In this document: positions 43,742 through 54,067 of the stretch, in pieces | Position numbering within the stretch: position 1 is the stretch's first letter | Layout: every line of letters starts with the position of its first letter | From: Deinococcus rubellus | GTDB lineage: Bacteria > Deinococcota > Deinococci > Deinococcales > Deinococcaceae | Length of the DNA: 64,000 nt | Assembly: GCF_025244745.1 (NCBI RefSeq) | Contig: NZ_CP104213.1 | Span: forward strand, 2,928,501-2,992,500 | Reading direction: 5' to 3' | The notes under the pieces: model-generated | What the model was told of the DNA's origin: nothing | The model's input: the letters and a program-made list of their open reading frames with translations, nothing else | The model's database searches: none | Position numbers and translations under genes: made by a program

Positions 43742-44155
43742 GTGAACTACGCCGCCTCGCTGGCGACGGTGGTGGTGCTGGCGTTTTTCTTTCCGCTGCT
43801 GGTGCGGCTGGCCAGCGGCTTCGGGGTGTCGCGCTCACTCAGCGCCTCCACCCTGGCGGTGGTGCTGACCTTCATCACCGCCAGTTACCTGATCCGCTTT
43901 CAGGTCACCCGCTTTCGCCACTCCACCACCCGGCTCGACGCCGCCCGCGCCCAGGTGGCCCAGCAGCCTGATGTGCCGCGCGCCTACTTTGTGGACGGCG
44001 AACACCTCGCCAGCATGCTGCTGCGGCTGGGACGCAGGCGCGAGGCGGCGGACGTGGTGGACCGCTACGCCCAGCTCGGCGGCGTGCGCGAGGCCGACAT
44101 CACGGCGCTGCGCGAGGCCCTCACCAGGGCCGAGCGGCGGCGCAGCGAAACCTGA
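43742..44155 (+). CDS. small membrane protein with helical C-terminal domain, hypothetical
   Basis: A 137-residue protein with two membrane helices (about residues 5-25 and 35-55) and a soluble TPR-like tail: VDGEHLASMLLRLGRRREA and ADVVDRYAQLGGVREADITAL. The family is not recognised. GTG 43742 overlaps the stop of a 15-codon frame that begins at ATG 43698 behind a leaderless-type -10 box. The gene is either coupled to a leader peptide or has lost its original first codons through a frameshift. Confidence 0.7.
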   Translation: MNYAASLATVVVLAFFFPLLVRLASGFGVSRSLSASTLAVVLTFITASYLIRFQVTRFRHSTTRLDAARAQVAQQPDVPRAYFVDGEHLASMLLRLGRRREAADVVDRYAQLGGVREADITALREALTRAERRRSET

Positions 44156-44240
44156 GAGCGGAGGTTGGGTCAGTTCAAGTTGGAGCCAGTTAAAATTAAG
44201 TCCGTCGCCCAGGCCGCCCACCCTGCCTGCCCTTTCGGCA

Positions 44241-44246
44241 TAAACT
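44241..44246 (+). promoter_or_regulatory. -10 box for leaderless mRNA of the 77-residue gene and rsmI
   Basis: TAAACT ends 6 nt before ATG 44253. Confidence 0.5.
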
Positions 44247-44252
44247 AGGCCA

Positions 44253-44486
44253 ATGAGGGCCTACAAGGGCGTAGTGGAAAATGAAGTGGTGGTGCTGATC
44301 GGGGCCAAGCTGCCGGAAGGCACCGTCGTCACCGTGACGGTGGGCGAGGGCGAACTGCTGCGCGCCAAGATCAGCAGCGCGCTGAACCGACCCAAGAAGA
44401 TCCGGATCAAGTTGCGCCCGATGCCGGGCCTGACCAGCGAGCGGGTACCGGGCGAAGCGGAGGGACATGTCCCGGAACCCGTCTGA
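44253..44486 (+). CDS. small hypothetical protein, beta-rich, upstream of rsmI
   Basis: A 77-residue protein: MRAYKGVVENEVVVLIGAKL then PEGTVVTVTVGEGELL, with a basic end. The start resembles the short beta strands of DUF104-type antitoxin-like proteins (VxAxxENGVxxL...LPEGxxVxV), but the resemblance is short and no toxin gene is nearby. The last 20 nt overlap rsmI, and the gene carries the leaderless promoter of the rsmI-pfkA set, so it is likely the first gene of that operon. Confidence 0.7.
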   Translation: MRAYKGVVENEVVVLIGAKLPEGTVVTVTVGEGELLRAKISSALNRPKKIRIKLRPMPGLTSERVPGEAEGHVPEPV

Positions 44487-45425
44487 CCCGCCAGCCAGTG
44501 ACTTGGTTGCTGAGGGGCCGCTCGCTGGTCAGGCGTTCACCGACGACGCTCTCCCCGTGAGTGCAGCGGCCAGCGGCGTTCACCTGTGGCTGGTGCCGAC
44601 CCCGGTGGGCAACCTCGGCGACCTCACCTACCGGGCCGCCGAGGTGCTGCGGCAGGCTGACGCGGTGGCCTGCGAGGACACCCGCCGCACGGGAGCGCTG
44701 CTGACCCATCTGGGCATCGCCCGCCCACTGGTGCGCCTCGACGCCCACACCATGTCGCGGGCCGAGCGGACCTTCGGGCAGTACCCGAGACTGGCCTATG
44801 TCTCGGACGCGGGCACGCCCGGCATCAGCGACCCCGGCAGCGAACTCGTCGCCGCAGCGCTGCGGCTGGGCGGTCAGGTGGAAGCGCTTCCGGGAGCCAC
44901 CGCCCTCATTCCGGCACTGGTTCTCTCGGGCCTGAATACCGCCCGCTTCACCTTCGAGGGCTTCCTGCCCCGCACGGGCCGCGAGCGCAAGGAGCGCCTG
45001 GGAGCCATCGCGGCCCGGTCTGAGACCAGCATTCTCTATGAAAGCCCGCACCGCCTGCACGCCAGTCTGATTGAACTGGCCGCCGTCTGCGGCGAGGCGC
45101 GGCTGGCCTCGGTGACGCGCGAACTCAGCAAGAAATTCGAGGAGACCCGGCGCGGCACACTCGCCGAGCTGACCGAGTATTTCGGCGGCGGCGTGCGCGG
45201 CGAGATCGTGGTGGTGGTGGCGGGCAAGGCGGCAAACGAGCTGCTTCCCGGCGAGCAGCTCACCGATTACCCCGGCCTGGCTGCCGGGTGGGCGGCGGAG
45301 GGCAAAGACGCGCGGGAGATCCGGGCCTTGCTCCAGACCAGGGGTTTGCGTAAGAATGACGCTTATCAGTTGGCGCTCGGCGCGGTGCAGACCCACCCGT
45401 CCACCAACTCCCCCATGGAGGAGTC

Positions 45426-45429
<4 letters not shown>
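44467..45429 (+). CDS. rsmI: 16S rRNA (cytidine1402-2'-O)-methyltransferase RsmI
   Basis: A 320-residue tetrapyrrole-methylase-fold enzyme that 2'-O-methylates C1402 in the decoding centre. After an N-terminal extension of about 35 residues it reads [56 protein letters not shown] and [16 protein letters not shown], all strongly conserved in RsmI. GTG 44557 is an alternative start that would remove the extension. The stop overlaps pfkA by ATGA. Confidence 0.95.
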
Positions 45430-46412
<983 letters not shown>

Positions 46413-46448
46413 GAACCCGTGTATCTGAGGGCAGCCTGCTCAGTCCTC

Positions 46449-46454
46449 TATCCT
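46449..46454 (+). promoter_or_regulatory. -10 box for leaderless moeA mRNA
   Basis: TATCCT ends 6 nt before ATG 46461. Confidence 0.5.
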
Positions 46455-46460
46455 GACCAC

Positions 46461-47681
46461 ATGACTGCACCCCACCCCGCGCCGCCCACCTTTCCGATGT
46501 TCGTCAGCGTGGAGGAAGCCCGCACCCTGCTGCGCCAGTTGCTGCCCGAGCGGCGAACCGAGACGGTGGCGCTCGCCTCGGCGTTTGGCCGCACCCTGGC
46601 TGCCGATCTGATGGCCAGAGTCAGCCACCCCTCGGCCACCGAGAGCGCCCTGGACGGAATTGCCTGCCGCGAGGCCGACACGCTGGCGGCCAGCCCCGAG
46701 CAGCCGACACGCCTGCGCTTGATCGGGGAGAGCCGTGCCGGGCTGGCCTTTGCCGGGACAGTGGGCGCGGGCGAGGCGGTCCGCATCTATACCGGCGCGC
46801 CGCTGCCCCAGGGGGCCAACGCGATCTGCCCGGTGGAGCAACTGCAAGACGACAGTGATAGGGCCGACGGGGACGGCGTGCTCCTGCTGCGCCCCGCTTC
46901 TCCCGGCGACGTGCGGCGCGAGGGCGGCGACTTCGAGGCGGGCGAGACGGTGCTGCACGCAGGAGCACTCCTGACCCCGGCCCGCGTGGCACTGGCCGCC
47001 GCCCTGGGGCACGCCGAGGTGCCGACCCTGAAGCCTTTGAGGGTTGCAGTGATGAGTACCGGCGACGAGGTGATCGAGCCGGGGCAGCCGCTCAGTGCGG
47101 GGCAGGTCTACAACTCCAATGCCTACGGCCTGCTGGGCATGCTGCGGGAAGCGGGCTGCGAGGCCGTGCTGCTGCCCGCCGCACCCGACAGCCCCGAGGC
47201 ACTGGAGCAGGCGCTGACCAGCATCGGCGGGGCCGACATCCTGCTGACTTCCGGCGGCGTCAGCATGGGCAAGTACGACTTCGTGCGCGACCTGCTGATT
47301 CAGGAGGGCAAGGTCAGCTTCTGGAAAGTGCGGATGCGTCCCGGCGGCCCGGCCATGCTGGGCGGCTGGAAGGGCCTGCCGGTGTTCGGTCTGCCGGGGA
47401 ACCCAGTCAGCAGCCTGGTGGTCTTTCAGGTGATCGTGCGCCCGGCCCTGACCGGACAGCCGCTGAGTACCCTGCGCCTGCGGGCGGGCACGCCGTTTCG
47501 TGGCCTGGCCGACAAGACGGCCTTCTGGCGGGCCGAGGTGCGCGGCAGCCAGGTCTTCGATTACGGCAAGCAGGGCAGCGGCGTGCTGAGATCGCTCAGC
47601 GACGCGGGCGCGCTGGTCATCATGCCAGAGGGCGGCGCGGCGGAGGTGGGCGACGAGGTGGACGTGGTGCTGATGGACTGA
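46461..47681 (+). CDS. moeA: molybdopterin molybdenumtransferase MoeA
   Basis: A 406-residue enzyme that inserts molybdate into adenylated molybdopterin. Family text: FVSVEEARTLLRQLLPE at the N-terminus, SALDGIACREADT (where most have DGYA), RIYTGAPLPQGANAICPVE, and the MogA-like domain with VAVMSTGDEVIEPGQPLSAG, YNSNAYGLLGMLREAG, ILLTSGGVSMGKYDFVRD and VFGLPGNPVSSLVVF. A C-terminal beta domain completes it. The leaderless-type start at 46461 is preferred to upstream codons. Convergent with the exonuclease operon. Confidence 0.95.
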   Translation: MTAPHPAPPTFPMFVSVEEARTLLRQLLPERRTETVALASAFGRTLAADLMARVSHPSATESALDGIACREADTLAASPEQPTRLRLIGESRAGLAFAGTVGAGEAVRIYTGAPLPQGANAICPVEQLQDDSDRADGDGVLLLRPASPGDVRREGGDFEAGETVLHAGALLTPARVALAAALGHAEVPTLKPLRVAVMSTGDEVIEPGQPLSAGQVYNSNAYGLLGMLREAGCEAVLLPAAPDSPEALEQALTSIGGADILLTSGGVSMGKYDFVRDLLIQEGKVSFWKVRMRPGGPAMLGGWKGLPVFGLPGNPVSSLVVFQVIVRPALTGQPLSTLRLRAGTPFRGLADKTAFWRAEVRGSQVFDYGKQGSGVLRSLSDAGALVIMPEGGAAEVGDEVDVVLMD

Positions 47682-47699
47682 ACCAGGGCTTGGGTGGGG

Positions 47700-48275
47700 C
47701 TATCCGCCCACCAGCTTGAGCAGTTCCACGTAGACCTGCGCTGTGGCCCTGGCGTCCTCCAGAGCATTGTGGGCCGCGTACTCGATACCGAAGTGCCCGG
47801 TGAGCTGCGAGAGCGGCGTGCCGACGCTGTGCGGCAGTACCCCGGCGTGAATCAGGAACTGGGCGCTGAGCTTGGTGTCCACGTGCCCGCTTCTGAAGAC
47901 CCGCCGCAGATCGGGCAGCAGCGGACGCAGAAAGGCCAGATCGAAGGCGAAGTTGTGCCCACCGAGCATCACCCGGCCCACCCCGGCGGCGTAGTCGCGC
48001 AGCGCCTGGGCGGCAGCTTCCGGCGGCTGGGCGGCCTGATCGTGGGCCAGCAGGTCAATGCCGTTGACGGCCAGCGCGCCCGCCTCCACGCAGTATTCGG
48101 CGTGCTTGATCAGCAAATGCAGCGGGCGGCTGATCTCACCGTCCTGGCCGAGCGTCACCGCACCGATGGTCAGCAGCGAGTGACGTGCCGGGTCACGGCC
48201 CCCGGTTTCGGTGTCGAGAAAGATGATCGGCTGGCGCAGCGGAAAAGGACTCAGCGGAAAGGGCAGCATGGTCAC
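47700..48275 (-). CDS. DEDDh 3'-5' exonuclease (DnaQ-like)
   Basis: A 191-residue exonuclease-domain protein. The DEDDh motifs are intact: Exo [18 protein letters not shown], Exo [21 protein letters not shown] and Exo [21 protein letters not shown]. Homologues are the DNA polymerase III epsilon subunit and RNase T/oligoribonuclease; the lack of a polymerase-binding tail suggests a stand-alone nuclease. It is the last of three coupled genes (LRV, DUF2239, exonuclease), overlapping the DUF2239 gene by ATGA. Confidence 0.92.
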   Translation of the reverse strand: MTMLPFPLSPFPLRQPIIFLDTETGGRDPARHSLLTIGAVTLGQDGEISRPLHLLIKHAEYCVEAGALAVNGIDLLAHDQAAQPPEAAAQALRDYAAGVGRVMLGGHNFAFDLAFLRPLLPDLRRVFRSGHVDTKLSAQFLIHAGVLPHSVGTPLSQLTGHFGIEYAAHNALEDARATAQVYVELLKLVGG

Positions 48276-48835
48276 TCTGCTTCCCCGCCGAAGGCCGCCT
48301 GAGCCAGATAGAGGGCGTGGGCGCTGATGCCCTCGGGCCAGTCACCGTCAAACAGTAGCGCCTCGAATCGCTGGCGGTTTTTGGTGTACAGCGCCCGCTG
48401 CACCTCTTCCAGCCCCGCCTGATCACCCGCCATCACAGTCAGGAAGCGGCTGGTCGCGTCGGTGGCGTGGCGGGCGCGCTCCTGTCCTGCCTCAGCCTTG
48501 CGGGCCGCGTCTACCAGGCGGCGCAAGGTGGCCGAGGGGCCGCTCGGCTGGGCGTGCAGCCACTCCCAGTGGCGGGCCAGCAACTTGACCTTCTGCGTCT
48601 CGGGCTGCCGGGGAGGTGGGCGCTCAGTGGGCAGCCCACGCGCCAGCACCTGCGCCAGGCTGCCCTGAAAGTTGAAATCCACCGGCTGCCCGGTCTGGTC
48701 GTCGAAAATCAGAATCGGCAGCGCCTGGGTGGCGGCGTCGAGATGCCGCTTGACCTCGCTCAGTACCTCGGGCAGTGGCGCAGTGATCAGGCGATCGCGG
48801 CTCAGGAAGGCGGTGTAGGTCGGGGATGTATTCAT
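48272..48835 (-). CDS. DUF2239-family protein
   Basis: A 187-residue protein recognised as DUF2239 from [60 protein letters not shown] and [20 protein letters not shown]. The family has no established function; it is widespread in proteobacteria and Deinococcus. The C-terminal half is rich in Arg-containing helices. ATG 48835 overlaps the LRV gene stop (ATGA) and its own stop overlaps the exonuclease start (ATGA), so all three are translationally coupled. Confidence 0.82.
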   Translation of the reverse strand: MNTSPTYTAFLSRDRLITAPLPEVLSEVKRHLDAATQALPILIFDDQTGQPVDFNFQGSLAQVLARGLPTERPPPRQPETQKVKLLARHWEWLHAQPSGPSATLRRLVDAARKAEAGQERARHATDATSRFLTVMAGDQAGLEEVQRALYTKNRQRFEALLFDGDWPEGISAHALYLAQAAFGGEAE

Positions 48836-49449
48836 AGCGATCTCGCCTTGGCGTTGATGATCCGGGTGCTGATGATCTGGGTGCGGCGGCGCACCAGCGG
48901 ATGCGGGTCCTGTTGCAGTTTTTTCAGAACCTCGGGTGGCAAGGCCGGGTGCGCCGCCAGCGAGAGCCGCACACCGTAGTCGGAGTCGGCGGCCAGCCTG
49001 TCCAGCAAATCGGTGGGCAGATTGGGGTGCTGGGCCACCGCCGCGCGAAGCTGCCACTCGCGCCGGGTGGCGAGCTGCCGCAGCCGCTCGGGGCTGAGCT
49101 GGGCGCGGCCCGCCACTGCCCACTGCGCCTGGGGGTCGGGGTGACGCATGGCCTGCTCCTGAAGCCACTCGGGAGCCGCTTCCACTGCCGCCAGGCGGGC
49201 CAGCGTGCGACCCGACCAGCTTTGAATCTGGTTCATCTGGGCCAGGCGCAGCAGGGGCAGGGCGGGGTTGGCGATCACCGCTTCAGGGAAGTCGGCGGCC
49301 AGTTGTCCCAGCACCCCGGCAGGTGTGTTGGGATGGCGGGCCACCGCCCCCCGCACTTGCGGCGACGGCTCCCGCGCCAGCCGGGTAAGCTGCTCGGCGG
49401 TGGCATTCGGCGCGGGCAAACTGGGGGAAGACACTTCAGGCGCGGACAT
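48832..49449 (-). CDS. leucine-rich-repeat-variant (LRV/HEAT-like) protein
   Basis: A 205-residue alpha-solenoid made of about seven repeats of 20-24 residues, each with the pattern xxLxxLAxxxxxxVRxAVAxHPxxPxxLLxxL, for example LAREPSPQVRGAVARHPNTP and LRAAVAQHPNLPTDLLDRLA. LRV repeats occur in Azotobacter and cyanobacterial proteins and probably bind partners. The Azotobacter FeS-cluster cysteines are absent. It is the first gene of the coupled LRV-DUF2239-exonuclease operon; CAGAAT (49456-49461) lies 6 nt before the start. Confidence 0.78.
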   Translation of the reverse strand: MSAPEVSSPSLPAPNATAEQLTRLAREPSPQVRGAVARHPNTPAGVLGQLAADFPEAVIANPALPLLRLAQMNQIQSWSGRTLARLAAVEAAPEWLQEQAMRHPDPQAQWAVAGRAQLSPERLRQLATRREWQLRAAVAQHPNLPTDLLDRLAADSDYGVRLSLAAHPALPPEVLKKLQQDPHPLVRRRTQIISTRIINAKARSL

Positions 49450-49552
49450 GGCCCCATTCTGAGCGCTCGTCCCGGTCCGGCGTGAGCGGAAAAGACACCA
49501 AATCCAGTCCGCGCCCGGATCTGTGCCCAGCTCGCTTCAGGCCCAACTCGCT

Positions 49553-50746
49553 TTAGGTCAGCCAGCTGACAGGAGCCGGATTGGGCATGAACGGAGTGTC
49601 GGCCTTGTCCTGAACGCGCACTCCCATTTGAGCAGGCAGTGTCTTGCGGTGCGCCCCTGACGACTGGGTCTCGCTCGGCGTCACGAAGTAAAAGGCCAGC
49701 GCCAGCAGCAGATAGACCGCGATCAGCATCACGCCCTCAAACCAGGTGGCCTCGCCGTCCTTGGTCACGGTGGTCACGATCAGGGCCACTGCGACGATGG
49801 CGACGAGTTCCAGCGGGCTGGAGAAGACCAGATTCATCGGTTTGCCGATCAGGTACGAGATGATCACGAGGAGCGGCGCGGTGAAGAGGGCCACCTGAAT
49901 GGTCGCGCCCACCGCGATGTTGATCGCCAGCCCGATCTTGCCCTGTCGCGCGAAGTAGCTGCCCGCGATGTATTCGGCGAAGTTGCCCACCACCGCCAGC
50001 ACGATGATGCCCAGAAAGAAGGGACTCAGGCCCAGCGCGGCGCTGCTCGCGTCGAGCGCGCCCGAGAGCATCTCGGATTCCAGCGCGATGAAGGCGGTTG
50101 CGCCCAGCAGCACCGCCGCCGCCTTCCACACCGGCCAGAGCTGGCCCTGATGCTCCTCCTCTTCCAGCGCGAACACGTCTTTGTGGGTGACCAGGGTGTA
50201 GACCAGATTCAGGCCGTACACCAGAATCAGGACCACCGCCACGCCCAGGCTCAGGTACTCGTCCAAGTTGTTGCGGGCAGCGGCGCTTCCGGCGGCGAAG
50301 GCGGGCAGCCGCTCGGTCAGGTCGAACAGTGCCGGGAGGAGCAGGGCCACCACCACCAGAAACAGCATCGAGTTGAGCTGCCCGGCGTTCTGGCCGCTGA
50401 ATTTCTGGCGGCTGCGCCCGAAGCTGCCGATCAGAATGGCGAGTCCCAGCCCCAGCAGTCCGTTGCCGATGATGCTGCCAGTGATCTGCGCCTTGACCAC
50501 CGCCGCGTTGCCAGCGAGCAGCACGAAGATGGCGATGATCAGCTCGGCCAGGTTGCCGAAGGTCACGTTGAGAAGCCCGCCGATGGTCTGCCCGGCTCTG
50601 GCCGCGACCTGCTCGGTGGCCTTCCGCAGCCAGTCGGCCAGCGGAATGATGGCGACGGTGGACGCGCCGAAGACCCACAACGGCGGCGCGTGAAAAGCGT
50701 ATTCCAGCAGCAGACTGATGGGGATGAAGGCCAGCAGGAGATTCAT
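49553..50746 (-). CDS. calcium/proton (cation) antiporter, CaCA superfamily
   Basis: A 397-residue membrane protein with about eleven helices and the two CaCA alpha-repeats: [20 protein letters not shown] with [20 protein letters not shown], and [20 protein letters not shown] with [20 protein letters not shown]. An acidic loop ([10 protein letters not shown]) separates the halves, as in ChaA/CAX proteins. It should extrude Ca2+ (perhaps also Na+, K+ or Mn2+) in exchange for H+. TACTCT (50754-50759) lies 7 nt before the ATG. Divergent from the M16 pair. Confidence 0.93.
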   Translation of the reverse strand: MNLLLAFIPISLLLEYAFHAPPLWVFGASTVAIIPLADWLRKATEQVAARAGQTIGGLLNVTFGNLAELIIAIFVLLAGNAAVVKAQITGSIIGNGLLGLGLAILIGSFGRSRQKFSGQNAGQLNSMLFLVVVALLLPALFDLTERLPAFAAGSAAARNNLDEYLSLGVAVVLILVYGLNLVYTLVTHKDVFALEEEEHQGQLWPVWKAAAVLLGATAFIALESEMLSGALDASSAALGLSPFFLGIIVLAVVGNFAEYIAGSYFARQGKIGLAINIAVGATIQVALFTAPLLVIISYLIGKPMNLVFSSPLELVAIVAVALIVTTVTKDGEATWFEGVMLIAVYLLLALAFYFVTPSETQSSGAHRKTLPAQMGVRVQDKADTPFMPNPAPVSWLT

Positions 50747-50828
50747 TCGGCCCAGAGTAGCGCCGCGTGTGCGCCTTCAGGGGCCGCCAGTGTCACCTGC
50801 GTGCGCACTCCGCCCCGCCCACCTGCTC

Positions 50829-50834
50829 TAGAAT
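50829..50834 (+). promoter_or_regulatory. -10 box for leaderless mRNA of the M16 pair
   Basis: TAGAAT ends 7 nt before ATG 50842. Confidence 0.5.
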
Positions 50835-50841
50835 CCCCCCA

Positions 50842-52095
50842 ATGCCTGCCCACACCCACACCCTTGCCAACGGCCTGCAACTGGCCTTCGAGCGCCGCGC
50901 CACGCCCGGCTTTTCGTTTCATCTCAGGGTGCCGCTGGGCAGCGCCCATGACCCGGAAGGCCAGGAAGGAACGGCGGGGCTGGTCGAGGAGTGGCTCTAC
51001 AAGGGCGCAGGCCAGCTCAGCGCCCGGCAGTTTCAGGACGCGCTGGACGATCTGGGCGTGCGGCGCGGCGGCGGCAGCGACGCCGAGGCCACCTTCTTTT
51101 CCGGCAGCGGCCTGGGCGCAGACCTCAGCGCGGCGCTGGCCCTGTTCGCCAATCTGGTGCGCCGCCCACTGCTGCCGGAAAGTGAACTGCCCGTGCTGCT
51201 CGATCTGGCCCGCCAGGACCTGGAGAGCTTGCAGGACAGCCCTGCCGAGCGCCTGGGCCTGGCGGCACGGCAACTTATTTTTGCCAAAAGCGGCTACGCC
51301 CACCCCACCAGCGGCACCCTCAGCGGCCTGGCGCAGATCACGCCTGCCTCGGCCCGTACCTTCTGGCAGCGGGCTGGGGCGCGCGGCAGCATCCTGAGTG
51401 TGGTGGCCGACACCGAGGCACAGGCGGTCTTCGGGCTGACCGAGCAGCTCTTCGGCGACTGGCAACCCGGCGACGCCCAGCCAGTTAAGCCTCACCCCTA
51501 CCTGGGCGGGGCAGCCCACCTGCCCGACGACAGCCAGCAGACGCATTTCACCTTCACCGGGCGCGGCATCTCGCCGCACAGCCCCGACTGGTTTGCCTGG
51601 CATCTGGCGCTCACGGCCCTGTCGGGCGGCAGCGCCAGCCGCCTCTTTCACGCGGTGCGCGAGGAACGCGGCCTGGCCTACACCGTTCACGCCGGGCCGC
51701 AGGTTGTCGGCGGCGAGGCGCTGCTCTCAGGCTACGCGGCCAGCACGCCGCAGCGCGCCCCCGAGACCCTCAGCGTGATGCTCTCCGAGCTACGCCGCTG
51801 GCGGCAGGGGCTGACCCAGGCGGAGTTCGGGCGAGCCCAGAACGCCTTGATGGCGAGTACGGTGTTTGGCTCCGAGAGCGTCCGTTCCCGCAGCGGCGGC
51901 ATGGCCCGCGATCTGGCTTTGTTTGGCCGGGTGCGCGAGCCGGGCGAGATGCGCGCGGAGATCGGGACGCTGACGCTGGAGAAGGTGAATGCTTTTCTGG
52001 ACAGCTACGACCCCGGCCCACTGGGTCTGGTCTCTATCGGGCCACAACCGCTCAGCGCGCCCCAACTGACGGGCAGTGGGGCGGCGCATGTCTGA
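50842..52095 (+). CDS. M16-family peptidase homologue without the zinc site (partner subunit)
   Basis: A 417-residue M16 fold. At the place of the zinc motif HxxEH it reads [15 protein letters not shown], so both His ligands are missing and it cannot bind zinc in the normal way. The second half retains the substrate-side R/Y element [20 protein letters not shown]. That is the layout of the accessory subunit of two-gene M16B proteases. Its 3' end overlaps the zinc-containing partner gene by 8 nt. ATG 50842 follows a leaderless-type -10 box. Confidence 0.88.
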   Translation: MPAHTHTLANGLQLAFERRATPGFSFHLRVPLGSAHDPEGQEGTAGLVEEWLYKGAGQLSARQFQDALDDLGVRRGGGSDAEATFFSGSGLGADLSAALALFANLVRRPLLPESELPVLLDLARQDLESLQDSPAERLGLAARQLIFAKSGYAHPTSGTLSGLAQITPASARTFWQRAGARGSILSVVADTEAQAVFGLTEQLFGDWQPGDAQPVKPHPYLGGAAHLPDDSQQTHFTFTGRGISPHSPDWFAWHLALTALSGGSASRLFHAVREERGLAYTVHAGPQVVGGEALLSGYAASTPQRAPETLSVMLSELRRWRQGLTQAEFGRAQNALMASTVFGSESVRSRSGGMARDLALFGRVREPGEMRAEIGTLTLEKVNAFLDSYDPGPLGLVSIGPQPLSAPQLTGSGAAHV

Positions 52096-53335
52096 GTCGA
52101 CGCCCATGACCCGGCCCGTCAAGCATCAGCTCGCCAGCGGGCTGACTGTGCTGCTGGAACGCGACCCGGATGCCCAGACGCTGGCGATGGGATTTTTCGT
52201 GAGGACCGGCGCGCGCGACGAGACGCCCGCCGAACTCGGCGCGTCGCACTTCCTGGAGCACCTGATGTTCAAAGGCTCCGAAACGGTCAGCGCCCTCGAT
52301 CTGAATGCCCGGCTGGACGCGCTGGGCGGGCAGGCCAACGCCTTCACCAGCGAGGAGGCCACCGTCTATCACGCCGCCAGCCTGCCGGAGCAGCAGCATG
52401 ACCTGCTTGGCACCCTCAGCGTGCTGCTGACCCCCGCCCTGCGCCCAGAGGAAATCGGCACCGAGCGCGGGGTCATTCTGGAAGAGATCGAGATGTACGC
52501 CGACCAGCCCGACTCGCGCTTGATGGACATTTTGCACGCCGAGTACTGGGGCGAGCACCCGCTGGGCCATCTGGTGCTGGGCACCTCACAGACGGTCAGC
52601 GGTCTGACGCCGGAGGTGCTGCGGCGCAACTTCACCGAGCGCTACGGCACGCCGAACATCACCCTGGTGGTCTGCGGCCAGTTTGACGGGCCATCGGTGC
52701 TGGCCGCCGCCGAGCAGGTGTCCTTTGATTGGCCCCGCACCAGCTTCGAGCGTACCCTGCCGCCGCATACGCCCCAAAGCGGCCTGAGCCTGAGCCACGA
52801 CGCCGATCTGAGCCGCGCCCAGGTCGCACTGGCAGCCCCCGGGCTGGGCAGCGCCGACCCGCTGCGCGAGGCCGCCCACGTGCTCACCGAGATCATCGGC
52901 GGCGAGAACGGGCGGCTCTACTGGGCGCTCCTCGACACCGGCCTGAGCGACAGTGCCGACCTCTCGCACGCCGAGTACGACGGCGCAGGCACCTTCGAGG
53001 GCGGCTTCAGTTGCGACCCGCCGCGTACCCAAGAAGTGCTGGACGCCTACCGCGCCGTGTTGCGAGACGTTCAGGAGAACGGCGTCAGCGACCTCGAAGT
53101 GCGCCGGGCCGCCCGCAAGATCGCGGTGGGGGCGGTGCTGCGCGGCGGCACGCCGCAGGGCCGCCTCTTCACGCTGGGCATGGACTATCTGGCGCGCGGC
53201 GAACTCCTCAGCGCCGCCGAGAGTGTGCAGCGCTGCGCCGACGTGACGCCCGAGCAGGTGCGGGCCGTGCTGGAGCGCAGGCCGTTTGACATACTGCGGG
53301 TGGCAGCACTGGGACCGATTGAGGGCCTGGTTTAA
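52088..53335 (+). CDS. M16-family zinc metallopeptidase (catalytic subunit)
   Basis: A 415-residue M16B peptidase. The inverted zinc motif is intact in [20 protein letters not shown] (HxxEH) and the distal Glu ligand lies in [20 protein letters not shown] about 75 residues on. In contrast the C-terminal R/Y element seen in the upstream gene is not conserved here ([20 protein letters not shown]). The two proteins should therefore work as a heterodimer, one with metal and one with the R/Y pair. It probably degrades or processes peptides; no signal peptide is present. Confidence 0.92.
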   Translation: MSESTPMTRPVKHQLASGLTVLLERDPDAQTLAMGFFVRTGARDETPAELGASHFLEHLMFKGSETVSALDLNARLDALGGQANAFTSEEATVYHAASLPEQQHDLLGTLSVLLTPALRPEEIGTERGVILEEIEMYADQPDSRLMDILHAEYWGEHPLGHLVLGTSQTVSGLTPEVLRRNFTERYGTPNITLVVCGQFDGPSVLAAAEQVSFDWPRTSFERTLPPHTPQSGLSLSHDADLSRAQVALAAPGLGSADPLREAAHVLTEIIGGENGRLYWALLDTGLSDSADLSHAEYDGAGTFEGGFSCDPPRTQEVLDAYRAVLRDVQENGVSDLEVRRAARKIAVGAVLRGGTPQGRLFTLGMDYLARGELLSAAESVQRCADVTPEQVRAVLERRPFDILRVAALGPIEGLV

Positions 53336-53772
53336 GTACGCCCCTGCTACCGTTTCGGGCTTCCGCGAACAGCGCTTTCTCCCTATCATCGTGAACGGAC
53401 TATCGTCATGAGCAGCACCTGTATGGGTCCATTCCTCCCCTTGAGGACGCCCCTCATCCACTTTCGTCAGGACGTACTTTCTTCCTCACTCACTCCGCTC
53501 GGCAAAGCCAAAACTTTACAAGGAGATCCTTGGAGGCTTTTTCGCCCAGCCAGGTATGGTTCATCCTCGCCAATTGCAGGGCGAAGGCCGCCTGATCGGT
53601 GCGACCTGACCACCCGGTAGTGCAGGCAGACTTCACGATCGCTGCCGGGCGAACTGGCCGAACCCATGAACAGTGAGCGAAGGGCCGCAGCGGAGCAAAA
53701 GACGCAATGTTCCCCGGCAACCACAACAAAGCGCCCACCCCAGCGGATGAGCGCGTCTCGGCGACCTCGACT
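53336..53772. other. gene-free stretch after the M16 pair
   Basis: About 440 bases with no frame that resembles a known protein on either strand. It holds a possible terminator hairpin at 53505-53542. Short open frames on the minus strand look random. Confidence 0.45.
53505..53542 (+). terminator. possible terminator hairpin
   Basis: AAGCC (53505-53509) pairs with GGCTT (53535-53539), enclosing the palindrome CAAGGA-GA-TCCTTG (53519-53532), and the right arm runs into TTTTT. It could end the M16 transcript, though it lies about 170 nt after the stop. Confidence 0.35.
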
Positions 53773-54009
53773 TCAGAGGCCGAAAAACTCGTGGTTCTTG
53801 GCGATGAAGAGGGTCTCGCCGTCTGGCACGTCTTCCTCGGGGAAAATGGCGCTGACCGGGCAGGCAGGTACGCACGCGCCGCAGTCGATGCACTCGTCGG
53901 GATGGATGAGGTACTGGTCGCCGCCGTCATAGATACACTCGACGGGGCAGACCTCGGTGCAGGCCTGGTCTTTCACGCCGATACAGGGGCTGGTGATGAT
54001 ATGCGTCAT
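53773..54009 (-). CDS. fdxA: 7Fe ferredoxin
   Basis: A 78-residue ferredoxin with one [3Fe-4S] and one [4Fe-4S] cluster. Its N-terminal cysteines are in SPCIGVKDQACTEVCPVECI and the second set is CIDCGACVPACPVSAI. The C-terminal extension (PEEDVPDGETLFIAKNHEFF) is that of the Thermus/Mycobacterium FdxA type. It carries electrons in the cytoplasm; its partner reductase is not nearby. Confidence 0.95.
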   Translation of the reverse strand: MTHIITSPCIGVKDQACTEVCPVECIYDGGDQYLIHPDECIDCGACVPACPVSAIFPEEDVPDGETLFIAKNHEFFGL

Positions 54010-54067
54010 GGAGCCATATTGCCCGATTCACCTGCGCCGTGACAAGGGCCAATGTTCAGCCCAGCCT

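Noticed and set aside
53490..53930. possible transposase fragment on the minus strand
   Set aside because: A few residues looked transposase-like, but no catalytic or terminal-repeat evidence supports it, and the frame runs antisense through ferredoxin-adjacent sequence.
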